A stretch of DNA of 64,000 nucleotides, from assembly GCA_019084245.1 (NCBI GenBank), contig JAHRFE010000004.1, positions 124,001 through 188,000 on the forward strand, written 5' to 3'. Shown here in pieces: positions 54,721 to 63,644 of this stretch; position 1 is the first letter of the stretch, and each line of letters begins with the position of its first letter. The notes beneath the pieces were generated by a model. That model saw nothing but the letters and a program-made list of their open reading frames with translations. It was not told where the DNA came from and ran no database searches. A program made the translations under genes and the position numbers. This DNA comes from Hoeflea sp. (GTDB lineage: Bacteria; Pseudomonadota; Alphaproteobacteria; Rhizobiales; Rhizobiaceae).

Positions 54721-57324
54721 TTCGTCCAGCATCTCGCGCACGGCGGTCGCCAGCTGCTTGAGCGAGAACGGCTTGGCGAGGAAGCCGAACTTGGCGTCGG
54801 CGGGCAGGTTCTTGGCAAACGCGTCCTCGGCGTAGCCCGAGACGAAGATGAACTTCATGTCGGGATAGTCCTTGCGCAACTCGGTGAGCAGGGTCGGACC
54901 GTCCATCTCGGGCATCACCACGTCGGAGACGACGATGTCGACCTTGCCGTCGAGCTCGCTGAGCACTTCCAGCGCCTCGACGCCGGTGCCCGCCTCGTGC
55001 ACCTCGTAGCCGCGCGCCTCCAGCATGCGCTTGCCGCCGCGGCGCACCGCCTCCTCGTCCTCGACCAGCAGCACCACCGCCGAGCCGCCGGTCAGATCCT
55101 CCGGCCCGTCGGCGGCGATCTTCGCCTGCCTGGCCGCGCCCGCCTCGAGCGCCGCCGCCGCTTCCGCTGCCGCCTGGGCCTTCTCGGCCTCGTCCTCGAC
55201 ATGGCGCGGCAGGTAGATGCGGAAAATCGTGCCCTTGCCGGGCTCGGACTCGGGATAGATGTAGCCGCCCGACTGCTTGATGATGCCGTAGACCATCGAC
55301 AGGCCGAGCCCGGTGCCCTTGCCCACGTCCTTGGTGGTGAAGAACGGTTCGAAGATTTTTTCCATCACCTCGGGCGCAATGCCGGTGCCTTCGTCGGCGA
55401 TCTCGATGAGCACATAGTCGCCCACCTCCATGCCGCGATGGTTGAGTTTTGCAACTTCGCCGGCCTCGACATTGCGGGTCCTGACCGTGATGGTGCCGCC
55501 TTCGGGCATGGCGTCGCGGGCGTTCACCGCGAGGTTGATCAACACCTGCTCGAACTGCCCGAGATCAGTCTTCACCGGCCACAGGTCGCGGCCGAACTCG
55601 AGCTCGAGCTTGACGTTCGAACCGGTCAGACGGTCGACCAGCATGCGCAAGTCCCCGATCACGTCGGTCATCGACAGCACGGTGGGGCGCATGGTCTGCT
55701 TGCGCGAAAACGCCAGCAGCTGACGCACCAGCACGGCGGCGCGGTTGGCGTTGCGCTTGATCTCGATGAGGTCGGCAAAACTCGAATCCGATGGCCTCAG
55801 CGACATCAAGAGATGATCGGCCGACAGCAGGATGGCGGTCAGCACATTGTTGAAATCATGGGCGATACCGCCAGCGAGCGTGCCCACCGCGTTCATCTTC
55901 TGGGTCTGCGCCATCTGCGCTTCCAGCGCCTTCTGCTCGGTGGTCTCCACCGCATAGATGATCGCGGTCTCTTCCGGCGTCTCTTCCGAGTGCTCGATGA
56001 CCGCATTGACGTAGAAGCGGAAATGCCGCTCGTCATTGTCTGCCCTGCGGCTGTCGATCGGCGCGATCACCCCCTGCTTGTCAGCGGCTTCCGAGAGCGC
56101 ATGCCGGAACGCCTTGCGGTCATCCTCGCGCAGCATGGTTTCGAGCAACGCGCCGCGCTCCATGTCGTCGCGTGTCACCAGGCCATGAAACATCTGCAGG
56201 AACGGCCCGTTGGTGCGCAGGATCTTGCCGCGGGCATCGACCGACGCGATCGCCATCGGCGTGTTGTTGAAGAACCGGGTGAAGCGCATTTCGGCATTGG
56301 CTGCGTCATGCGCGCCGGTACCCCCCTCTTCGCGGCTGATGACGATGGTGCGGCTTTCGCCCGGCGCGCCGTCGCGCGTCGCCGTCACCCGGTGCACCAG
56401 CCGCACCGGCAGGCTCTGGCCGTTGGATTTGAGCAGATCGAGATCGAGCTGGGCGGTGCGGTTGAGACCCGGCTCGGCCTGGACCGATTCCACCAGCGCC
56501 ATGCCGGCGCCCGCCACCAGGTCGCGCAGCATGATCTTGCCCGGCGAGAACGCGGTCAGATCGATGCCCAGCCAGTCGGCAAGGGTCGCGTTGAGATAGA
56601 CGATTTCGCCGCCGCGGCCGGCGGAGAAAAACCCCACCGGCGCGTGATCGAGATAGTTGATGGCGTTCTGCAGTTCCTTGAACACCAGCTCCTGTTCGGT
56701 GCGTTCGTGGCTGATGTCGGACAATTGCCAGGCCATCAGCTTGCCATTGCCCTCGGCAGCCACGATCGGGCGTCCCCGGAGCCGGTACCAGTGCCCGGCG
56801 CCACCGCTGTCCCGCGCAGCCCCCAGCGGCTGGGTCATGCGGAACTCCTCCTGCCCCTCATGGCCGTCGCGCATCGCATTGGTCAGCCGGTAGACCGCTT
56901 CGGCGGACTCGCGGTGGCGCGACAGGATCGCTTCGATCGACTGCACGTCGCTGGCGCTGGCCGAGCCGGTGAGCAGGCCATAGGCATGGTTGGCATAGAT
57001 CACCCGGTCCTTCTCGTCGGTCACCAGCGTGCCTTCGGGATGGGTGTCGATGAAGGCCCGCGCCAGCGGATCGGCGGTGGCCTTGGGCATCACCGTGACA
57101 AAACCGATCACGGTGGAAACCAGGAAGAAGATGCCGACGACGGCCATCACACCGAGAATGCCGAGCATCACCTCGTTGTTGAGCCTGTCCTTGAACAGAA
57201 AGAACACGATCGACGCGCCGATCATCACGAGCGCGAGGAAGATCAGCCGCGACACCGAGCGTGGTTTCGCGCTTCTGTCAACAAGCGCCGTCGGGGTTGC
57301 AGCCGCAGGGGTCTTCTCACTCAT
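54718..57324 (-). CDS. cckA: Cell-cycle hybrid histidine kinase CckA
   Basis: An 868-aa hybrid kinase. Two N-terminal membrane helices (about residues 22-38 and 46-70) precede PAS regions ([43 protein letters not shown]). The phospho-acceptor H489 is in [22 protein letters not shown]; the ATPase domain has [18 protein letters not shown] and [16 protein letters not shown]; the receiver domain starts [14 protein letters not shown] with D801 in [12 protein letters not shown]. CckA phosphorylates or dephosphorylates the CtrA/CpdR relay via ChpT. ATG 57324 is the family start; the FliO-like gene is divergent. Confidence 0.95.
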   Translation of the reverse strand: MSEKTPAAATPTALVDRSAKPRSVSRLIFLALVMIGASIVFFLFKDRLNNEVMLGILGVMAVVGIFFLVSTVIGFVTVMPKATADPLARAFIDTHPEGTLVTDEKDRVIYANHAYGLLTGSASASDVQSIEAILSRHRESAEAVYRLTNAMRDGHEGQEEFRMTQPLGAARDSGGAGHWYRLRGRPIVAAEGNGKLMAWQLSDISHERTEQELVFKELQNAINYLDHAPVGFFSAGRGGEIVYLNATLADWLGIDLTAFSPGKIMLRDLVAGAGMALVESVQAEPGLNRTAQLDLDLLKSNGQSLPVRLVHRVTATRDGAPGESRTIVISREEGGTGAHDAANAEMRFTRFFNNTPMAIASVDARGKILRTNGPFLQMFHGLVTRDDMERGALLETMLREDDRKAFRHALSEAADKQGVIAPIDSRRADNDERHFRFYVNAVIEHSEETPEETAIIYAVETTEQKALEAQMAQTQKMNAVGTLAGGIAHDFNNVLTAILLSADHLLMSLRPSDSSFADLIEIKRNANRAAVLVRQLLAFSRKQTMRPTVLSMTDVIGDLRMLVDRLTGSNVKLELEFGRDLWPVKTDLGQFEQVLINLAVNARDAMPEGGTITVRTRNVEAGEVAKLNHRGMEVGDYVLIEIADEGTGIAPEVMEKIFEPFFTTKDVGKGTGLGLSMVYGIIKQSGGYIYPESEPGKGTIFRIYLPRHVEDEAEKAQAAAEAAAALEAGAARQAKIAADGPEDLTGGSAVVLLVEDEEAVRRGGKRMLEARGYEVHEAGTGVEALEVLSELDGKVDIVVSDVVMPEMDGPTLLTELRKDYPDMKFIFVSGYAEDAFAKNLPADAKFGFLAKPFSLKQLATAVREMLDE

Positions 57325-57621
57325 GAATCGCTCTTTTCGTCCCGCCACCGATCCGTCCGGTTTGAATCACATTCCGTGGCCCATGGAAAGCCCAAAGCCC
57401 AACATAGCGTTGCGTTCCACCGGTTTGGGGATCAATTCCAACCTGGCTTGCCATCAAAGCCCATCGAGCGCAGTGAGGAAAGACCGGCTCGGCAGGAAAT
57501 CGGCTGCCCAAGCCTTGTGGTCAGGGCCGAAAAAACGTCAAATGAAGGTTGATCGCGTCCAGATCAGCGGCTTTACCGCCGCACTGGACGCCGCATAACG
57601 GCTCAACCGGGAGGATTCCTG

Positions 57622-58668
57622 ATGCCGGACAACATTCTGGGTGGACAGGGCGCGACCCTGCTCACCGCCATCGTCATCGTCGCCGTGGCACTTCTGGCGC
57701 TGGTCGGCGTGTTCTGGGTCATCCGCGCCCGGGCCTCGTCCACGTTCATCCGCGGCGGCAAGAACCGGCAGCCGCGGCTTGCCGTGCTCGATGCCACGGC
57801 GGTGGACACCCGCCGGCGGCTGGTGCTGATCCGTCGCGATGACGTCGAGCATCTCGTCATGATCGGCGGCCCGACCGACATCGTCATCGAAAGCCGCATC
57901 GTCCATCCGGCTGACGACCAGGTCGCTCCGCCGCCACGCCCGAAAGCCGCTCAGCAGAAAATCGAGCCGCAGCCCGAACGGATCGACCGCCCCGCGCCGG
58001 CACCCGCCCCGGCGCCCGCGGCCGCGCAGCGACCAGCCGTTGAGCCGCGGCCGCAGCCTCAGCCGCAGCGCCCGGAACAGGTGCGCGAACCGGGCATGGT
58101 TCAGACGCCACCGCAGCCTTCGCCAGCAGCACCTGCGCCGGCTTCGCGCGCGGCGATGGTTGCCCCCGCTGCGGCAGCCTCGGTCGGATCAATCCGCGCC
58201 GAAGCCTCCGATGTGCTGGAAAGTGCCAGAGCCCGTGTGTTCGAGGAACCGAGTTTCGACGACGTGACGTATGACGAATTGATCTCGGCGCCCGAGCCCC
58301 AGCCACGGGCGGAACCTGCTCCCCGGCCTGCCCCGGCAGCTGCAGCCCCCGCGCCGGCCTACGCCCCGCCGCCCGCATTCGACCGCGCCACCGGCGCGCC
58401 GGCAGCCCCGCCACAGGCGCCGCGCCCGGCCGCGCGCCCGGTTGCCGGTGATTTCGAATCGGTGCTGGCTGCCGAATTGTCGGGCGATCTTTCGCTCGAC
58501 GAGACCGATGACGGCTTCTTCGAGCCGCTCGATGACGCGCCGCAACCGGCGTCTTCCGGTCAAGACCCGACCGAAGCGCCCGAAGTCAAACCCGACAGCC
58601 CGCCGTCGCGGGATTCGCTCGAGGCCGAGATGGAGCGCCTGCTCGGCGACCTGTCGCGCAAACCCTGA
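57622..58668 (+). CDS. FliO-like flagellar biosynthesis protein
   Basis: A 348-aa protein: single N-terminal membrane helix (LLTAIVIVAVALLALVGVFWVI), then a compact domain RGGKNRQPRLAVLDATAVDTRRRLVLIRRDDVEHLVMIGGPTDIVIES with the FliO-like V-DTRRRLVLI-HLVMIGG pattern, and a 200-residue Pro/Ala/Gln-rich tail ending in a short Glu-rich helix. FliO helps assemble the flagellar export gate; in this chromosomal context, next to cckA, the assignment follows the domain and may not mean flagellar function. GGGAGGATTCC precedes the ATG. Confidence 0.7.
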   Translation: MPDNILGGQGATLLTAIVIVAVALLALVGVFWVIRARASSTFIRGGKNRQPRLAVLDATAVDTRRRLVLIRRDDVEHLVMIGGPTDIVIESRIVHPADDQVAPPPRPKAAQQKIEPQPERIDRPAPAPAPAPAAAQRPAVEPRPQPQPQRPEQVREPGMVQTPPQPSPAAPAPASRAAMVAPAAAASVGSIRAEASDVLESARARVFEEPSFDDVTYDELISAPEPQPRAEPAPRPAPAAAAPAPAYAPPPAFDRATGAPAAPPQAPRPAARPVAGDFESVLAAELSGDLSLDETDDGFFEPLDDAPQPASSGQDPTEAPEVKPDSPPSRDSLEAEMERLLGDLSRKP

Positions 58669-58670
58669 AC

Positions 58671-59186
58671 TTGGAACTTTTTCCGCCCATTGAACTGCTT
58701 GACCCGCCTGGCGCCGGAATGGTGCCGGTCTGGACCTGGCTCGTTGCAACCTGGTTTGGCGCTGGCCTGCTGGCGCCGTTCCGGGCAGGCCTCGCCGTCT
58801 TCGCGGTGCTCCCGCTCCTGGCGCTGGCGATCACGCTTCCACGCTACGTCCTCCCGGTCCTCGCCGTCGCGGTGTTCCTGATCGGGGTCCATGTGTCGTC
58901 AGAACTTGAACTGGCGACCGGCGACAAGGATGATCGCCGGATCGTGATCGACGAGGTTGCAGCCTTCATCCTCGGGGCCGCCATCATTCGTCAGGCCGGA
59001 TGGCGGATGCTTGTGCCGTTCGCGGCCATCTTCCTGTTTGTTGACCGGCTGAAACCCTGGCCGATGGCCTATGTCGAGCAGGTGCCGTCCGGCTGGGGCG
59101 TGATGATGGACGATCTTGTGCCTGCGATTGCCCTCGGCCTGATATTTGTCAGCCTTCAAGCCCTGATCAACAGGCGGACGACCTGA
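58671..59186 (+). CDS. Phosphatidylglycerophosphatase A-like protein
   Basis: A 171-aa membrane protein that carries PgpA signatures: D87D88 then IVIDEV (91-96), FLFVDRLKPWP (F123, D125, K128), and GVMMDDL (144-149). E. coli PgpA, of similar size, dephosphorylates phosphatidylglycerophosphate in phospholipid synthesis. The N-terminus is divergent, and the usual glycine-rich early motif is poorly conserved (TWFGAGLLAPFRAG). It probably starts at TTG 58671, 2 bases after the FliO-like gene, so initiation may be weak; a GTG or ATG further in would shorten it. Confidence 0.75.
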   Translation: MELFPPIELLDPPGAGMVPVWTWLVATWFGAGLLAPFRAGLAVFAVLPLLALAITLPRYVLPVLAVAVFLIGVHVSSELELATGDKDDRRIVIDEVAAFILGAAIIRQAGWRMLVPFAAIFLFVDRLKPWPMAYVEQVPSGWGVMMDDLVPAIALGLIFVSLQALINRRTT

Positions 59187-59229
59187 ACCAGCATAGGCGC
59201 CCCATTACAGGTGTCAGGCGCTGCCCCGC

Positions 59230-60525
59230 TCAGGCTCCGCCGGGCAAGTCTGCGGCCTTGCTAACCAGCAGCTTGTCGATGCGCCGGCCATCCATGTCGA
59301 TTACCTCGAAACGCCAGCCTTTCGCCGTGAAACTGTCGCCGAGCGCCGGCAATCGTTTCAATTCGTTGATAACGAAGCCCGCGACCGTCTCATAGTCGAA
59401 ATCCTTGTCGAGCGAAAAACCCATTTCTTCGGCAAACTCGTCAACCGGCATCCAGCCCGAGACCAGGAAGGAGCCGTCTTCCCGCTCCAGGATGGCGGCT
59501 TCCTCGGCATTGTCTTCACGGAACACCCCGGTGATGGCTTCCAGCACATCGCCTGACGACACGACGCCTTCAAAATGGCCGTACTCGTCATAGACCAGCA
59601 CCATGTGTGACGGTGATGTGCGAAGCGACCCGATCACATCCATGGCTCCCGACCGGTCGGACACAACCGGGGCCTCGCGCATGAGGCTGCGAACGTCGAG
59701 GTTTGCGCCTTGCAGGAAGGCGTCCAGCGCATCCTTGACAAAGATGACGCCCAGGATCTCGTCCGTGGGTCCGTTTCTCACCGGAAGGCGGGTCCGCTTC
59801 GAGTTGCGTAATTGCTCGCGGATGTCGGCGGGATCATCCTCGATGTCGATGACTTCCACTTCGCGGCGTGGCGTCATGAGACCGCGCGCCGTGCGATCCG
59901 CCAGGCGCATGACACCCGATATCATTTCCGATTCCGCGGTCTCTATCACGCCGGCGCTCTGCGCCTCGGCGAGCACCATCCGGATTTCCTCATCCGTCGT
60001 CTTCTTGCCGGTCTCGCCCTTCTGTCCCAGCAGCGCGAGAACAGCCTTTCCGGATGTGTTCAGCAGCCAGACCAGAGGCAGGGCGACCCGCGACAGCAAC
60101 GCCATGGCCGGCGCCACCTTGGCAGCCACCGCTTCAGGTGCGCGCAGCGCGATCTGCTTGGGCACCAGCTCGCCCACGATCAGCGACAGATAGGTAATGG
60201 CCACGACGACCGACCCGACGCCCATGGCATCCGCCAGCACCTCCGACAGACCCCGGGTTTCCAGCCAGCCCGCAAGACGGGCGCCAAGCGTCGCGCCCGA
60301 GAACGCGCCTGACAGGACGCCAACCAGGGTAATGCCGATCTGTACGGTGGACAGAAAGCGTCCCGGATCCTCTGCCAGCCGAAGCGCCATGGCAGCCCCC
60401 TTGCTGCCCTGGTCGGCGAGCAGCTTCAAGCGAACGGGCCGTGAGGAGACGACGGCGAGTTCCGACATGGCGAGCACGCCGTTGATCAGAATAAGGACGA
60501 TGACGATGGAGATTTCGGTAAACAC
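59230..60525 (-). CDS. CNNM/CorC (HlyC-like) family transporter-regulator
   Basis: A 431-aa protein: a DUF21 membrane domain (IVIVLILINGVLAMSELAVVSS; FLSTVQIGITLVGVLSGAFSG; YLSLIVGELVPKQIAL), two CBS domains (RGLMTPRREVEVIDIEDDP and LMREAPVVSDRSGAMDVIGSL, then HMVLVYDEYGHFEGVVSSGDVLEAI) and a CorC_HlyC domain (RLPALGDSFTAKGWRFEVIDMDGRRIDKLLV). Such proteins are linked to Mg/Co efflux. I prefer GTG 60525, where the membrane domain begins, over an upstream in-frame ATG at 60630 with a hydrophilic leader. Confidence 0.88.
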   Translation of the reverse strand: MFTEISIVIVLILINGVLAMSELAVVSSRPVRLKLLADQGSKGAAMALRLAEDPGRFLSTVQIGITLVGVLSGAFSGATLGARLAGWLETRGLSEVLADAMGVGSVVVAITYLSLIVGELVPKQIALRAPEAVAAKVAPAMALLSRVALPLVWLLNTSGKAVLALLGQKGETGKKTTDEEIRMVLAEAQSAGVIETAESEMISGVMRLADRTARGLMTPRREVEVIDIEDDPADIREQLRNSKRTRLPVRNGPTDEILGVIFVKDALDAFLQGANLDVRSLMREAPVVSDRSGAMDVIGSLRTSPSHMVLVYDEYGHFEGVVSSGDVLEAITGVFREDNAEEAAILEREDGSFLVSGWMPVDEFAEEMGFSLDKDFDYETVAGFVINELKRLPALGDSFTAKGWRFEVIDMDGRRIDKLLVSKAADLPGGA

Positions 60526-60832
60526 GCGGTGTCCATTGATTGGGTCGGGATGTCCGAAAGCAAACCTGCTCCTGAAACCGGGATGCCGATAAGCCGGCCG
60601 ATCCCTCCATCCGTGCATGCCGATGAACAATCACCAGGCGCGAAGACGTCGACCGGTGTCCATATAAGGCGCGAACCCCGGCGGGAGCAATGCATCCTTG
60701 AAAATTCTGCCGTCCAGCTGGCCGTGTTTGCGCTACAAGCCTTGGTCTCGTGTCACGGCACAACAGTGCCTGAAAAAGACAAGATCGGCCAGAAGGCTGG
60801 TTTGCCTTATCGTCCCGTTACACCGCACCCAC
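60526..60832. other. 307-base gap between CorC-like and dksA genes
   Basis: No coding frame, hairpin with T-run or recognisable element seen. It must hold the promoter of the CorC-like gene. CGGTGTCCAT occurs twice (about 60527 and 60654), probably by chance. Confidence 0.3.
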
Positions 60833-61252
60833 CTACTCGTCGCGATAGACCTTCTCGCGGCGCTCGTGCCGCTCCTGGGCTTCAATCGACAGGGTTGCGA
60901 TCGGCCGCGCGTCGAGCCGTTTCAGGCTGATCGGCTCGCCGGTCTCCTCGCAATAGCCATAGGTCCCGTCATCGATGCGCGCGAGCGCCGCATCGATCTT
61001 GCCGATCAGCTTGCGCTGGCGGTCACGCGCCCGCAGTTCGATCGCCCGGTCTGTTTCAGATGATGCCCGATCCGCCACATCGGGGTGATTGGCGCTTTCC
61101 TCTGCGAGATGGTCAAGCGTCTCGCGAGCCTCTTTGAGGATATCATTGCGCCACGCTGTCAGCTTCGACCTGAAATAGGCCCGCTGGTTGGCGTTCATGA
61201 AATCCTCTTCTTCAGAGGGCACATAAGAGGAAAAATCGAAGTCTTCACTCAT
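60833..61252 (-). CDS. dksA: RNA polymerase-binding factor DksA, one-cysteine zinc-finger variant
   Basis: A 139-aa DksA: coiled coil LTAWRNDILKEARETLDHLAEESANHPDVADRASSETDRAIELRARDRQRKLIGKI and a C-terminal globular part YGYCEETGEPISLKRLDARPIATLSIEAQERHER. The canonical four cysteines are replaced by C101, T104, S122, A125 (C-T-S-A), so zinc binding is probably lost or altered. The aspartates at the coiled-coil tip that touch the polymerase trigger loop appear intact. DksA tunes transcription with ppGpp. ATG 61252 is the family start. Confidence 0.93.
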   Translation of the reverse strand: MSEDFDFSSYVPSEEEDFMNANQRAYFRSKLTAWRNDILKEARETLDHLAEESANHPDVADRASSETDRAIELRARDRQRKLIGKIDAALARIDDGTYGYCEETGEPISLKRLDARPIATLSIEAQERHERREKVYRDE

Positions 61253-61460
61253 GACGATTCTCCCGGCATAGCCATTCCGGGGGGTGTATAGCCAGACGCT
61301 CGCGCCGGTACAAGCGCTAAAGTCGCCTGTCACAGCAATTTCATGTAACATTGTAAATCATGCCATGAACCTGAAAAGGCGCATTTTTCTGTCTTCTTCG
61401 GGTGGTTTCTTGTGGTTTTGATACCCATTTGAAATCCATTGACGGGGAGGACAGCCATCC

Positions 61461-61529
61461 ATGCACACAATCGTTTTTTGCTGCGCCGCACTTTGTGCTT
61501 TCGGCGAATTGAAGCTTTTGCACAAATGA
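61461..61529 (+). other. Possible 22-aa leader ORF before sixA-like gene
   Basis: ATG 61461 is preceded by GGGGAGGA 9 bases upstream, a strong ribosome site, and reads HTIVFCCAALCAFGELKLLHK, ending 13 bases before the phosphatase ATG, which itself lacks a clear ribosome site. This could be a small leader peptide that couples or regulates translation. Not a recognised gene. Confidence 0.3.
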
Positions 61530-61542
61530 TTAAATTCGACAA

Positions 61543-62076
61543 ATGAGCACGCCATCCTCCGCCGCCTTGCGCGTCTTTCTCGTCCGCCATGCCCACGCCG
61601 CCTGGGCCATGCCCGGCATGCGTGATTTCGACCGCCCGCTGGACGACCGCGGTCGCGAGGAGGCGGCGCGCCTTGCCGCAACCATGATCGTCAACGGCTT
61701 CGAGCCGGATCTCGTGTTCTGCTCGAACGCCAGGCGCTGTGTCGAGACGCTGGAAGTCCTCAATGCCCGCGGCGGCCGCGTGTCCACGGTAGAGCGCAGC
61801 GATGCGCTCTATGCCGCCGGTCAGGAAGCCTATCTCGAACTGATCGCATCGGTGCACGACAAGACCATCCGCTCGATCATGATCGTCGGGCACAATCCGA
61901 TGATCGAGGACGCTGCTTCCGCGCTGGTGCACACCGATCCCGCAGCCTATCTGCAGACCCTTGGCGCGGGCTTCCCCACCGCCGGATTGATGATCGCCGA
62001 TTGCCAGGCGCGCGGTGCGGGCGCCATTGACGGCAGCGCCCGGTTCGTGGCGCTTTTATCCCCCGTCGACGCCTGA
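61543..62076 (+). CDS. SixA-type histidine phosphatase
   Basis: A 177-aa RHG phosphatase: RVFLVRHAHAAWAMPGMRDFDRPLDDRGREEA (catalytic histidine in RHA), FCSNARRCVETLEVL, and VGHNPMIEDAAS with the second catalytic histidine. SixA dephosphorylates phosphohistidine proteins such as phosphotransfer proteins in E. coli; here the target is unknown, though the gene is within 5 kb of cckA. No clear ribosome site precedes the ATG (see leader ORF). Confidence 0.87.
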   Translation: MSTPSSAALRVFLVRHAHAAWAMPGMRDFDRPLDDRGREEAARLAATMIVNGFEPDLVFCSNARRCVETLEVLNARGGRVSTVERSDALYAAGQEAYLELIASVHDKTIRSIMIVGHNPMIEDAASALVHTDPAAYLQTLGAGFPTAGLMIADCQARGAGAIDGSARFVALLSPVDA

Positions 62077-62171
62077 CACGTTTCCCAGGTCCGGCGCGCT
62101 CCCTGACGTTGCGCTTTCAATCGCAGCCCCGCTCTCCTATATCGGAACAAGCAACCGGAGCAGGCCGCACA

Positions 62172-63644
62172 GTGTCATCATCCATCACTTCCATCACCGA
62201 TGAGGCGCTGATCGCGTTTGACACGCTTGCCGATCGCGCCAGCAGCCTTATCCAGCCGACCCTGCGGCTCGGCGTCACCGGCCTGTCGCGCGCGGGCAAG
62301 ACGGTCTTCATCACCGCGCTGGTCCACAATCTCTTGCATGGCGGCCGCCTGCCGATGTTCGAGGCCGCCCATTCGGGCCGCTTGGCGCGGTCGTTTCTCG
62401 AACCGCAGCCCGATGACGCAGTGCCGCGGTTCCAGTATGAGGACCACGCCGCACGCATGATCGCCGATCGGATCTGGCCCGATTCCACCCGCGCCATCTC
62501 GGAATTGCGGCTGGTCATCGAGTATGAATCAGCCAGCGGCTGGAACCGGTTCTTCTCGGGCGGCAGGTTGTGTCTCGACATTGTCGATTACCCCGGCGAA
62601 TGGCTGCTCGACCTGCCGCTGCTGGGCCAGGATTTTGCGCAATTCTCCTTGAACGCCGCCACGCTGGCCCGCTCCCCGGTGCGCCATGATCTCGCCGCCC
62701 CCTGGCTCGAAAAAGCCAAGGCGATCGACCCGCACAAGCAAGCCGATGAGAGCGACGCGCGCGAACTGGCGCGGCTGTTCACCGGTTATCTGCGCGCCTG
62801 CAAGTTGGAAGAGCGCGCGCTGTCCACGCTGCCGCCCGGGCGGTTCCTGATGCCCGGCGACCTCGACGGCTCTCCGGCGCTGACCTTCGCGCCACTGCCC
62901 AACCTGCCCGACGGGCCTGCGCCGAAGGGCTCGCTGATGGCGATGATGGAGCGGCGCTACGAGAGCTACAAATCGGTCGTGGTCAAGCCGTTCTTCCGCG
63001 AGCATGTCGCCCGGCTCGACCGCCAGATCGTGCTGATCGACGCCATGCAGGCGATGAATGCCGGCCGCGAGGCGGTCATCGATCTGGAGCGCGCGCTCTC
63101 GGATGTGCTGTCCTGCTTCCGGCCCGGCGGCGGCAATTTCCTGACCAACCTTTTCTCGCGCCGCATCGACAAGGTGCTGATCGCCGCCACCAAGGCCGAC
63201 CATCTGCATCATGAGAGCCACGACCGGCTGGAGGCGATCGCTCGCCGCATCGTCGAGCGGGCCTCGGCCAATATCGGCTCGTCGGGCGCCGATATCGAAG
63301 TGCTGGCGCTCGCGGCGGTGCGGGCCACGCGCGAGGCGAGCGTCCGCCAGAGCGGCGAAGACCTGCCCGTCATCGTCGGCACGCCGCTCGACGGCGAGCG
63401 CATCGACGGCGAACTGTTCGACGGAAACAGGAAAACAGCTATATTTCCCGGGGACTTGCCGCGAAATCCGGATTCATTCTTCAAAGCCGTTGATTCAATG
63501 TCTCAACCCTTGCTGCCGGAGATCAACATCGTCCGCTTCCGCCCGCCCCTGATCGAGGAGAGCGAGGCAGGGGTGAAACTGTCGCTGCCGCATATCCGCC
63601 TCGACCGGGCTTTGGAATACCTTTTGGGAGACCGGCTCGCATGA
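62172..63644 (+). CDS. ycjX: YcjX family P-loop protein
   Basis: A 490-aa P-loop protein: LRLGVTGLSRAGKTVFITALVHNLLHGGRLPMFEA (Walker A), VIEYESASGWNRFFSGGRLCLDIVDYPGEWLLDLPLLG, and RIDKVLIAATKADHLHHESHDRLEAI (NKxD-like). This is the YcjX/DUF463 family, often paired with YcjF, which follows with an ATGA overlap. I take GTG 62172 as the start (GGAGCAGG upstream) rather than a TTG 21 codons earlier. Function is unknown; linked to phage-shock or membrane stress in E. coli. Confidence 0.9.
   Translation: MSSSITSITDEALIAFDTLADRASSLIQPTLRLGVTGLSRAGKTVFITALVHNLLHGGRLPMFEAAHSGRLARSFLEPQPDDAVPRFQYEDHAARMIADRIWPDSTRAISELRLVIEYESASGWNRFFSGGRLCLDIVDYPGEWLLDLPLLGQDFAQFSLNAATLARSPVRHDLAAPWLEKAKAIDPHKQADESDARELARLFTGYLRACKLEERALSTLPPGRFLMPGDLDGSPALTFAPLPNLPDGPAPKGSLMAMMERRYESYKSVVVKPFFREHVARLDRQIVLIDAMQAMNAGREAVIDLERALSDVLSCFRPGGGNFLTNLFSRRIDKVLIAATKADHLHHESHDRLEAIARRIVERASANIGSSGADIEVLALAAVRATREASVRQSGEDLPVIVGTPLDGERIDGELFDGNRKTAIFPGDLPRNPDSFFKAVDSMSQPLLPEINIVRFRPPLIEESEAGVKLSLPHIRLDRALEYLLGDRLA

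Noticed and set aside
54997-57552. Open frame of about 850 codons antisense to cckA
   Set aside because: Arises from high GC content opposite a strong kinase gene; no domain features; cckA motifs decide the strand.
60527-60664. Repeated CGGTGTCCAT words
   Set aside because: Short and at a non-periodic distance of about 127 bases; most likely chance in GC-rich DNA.
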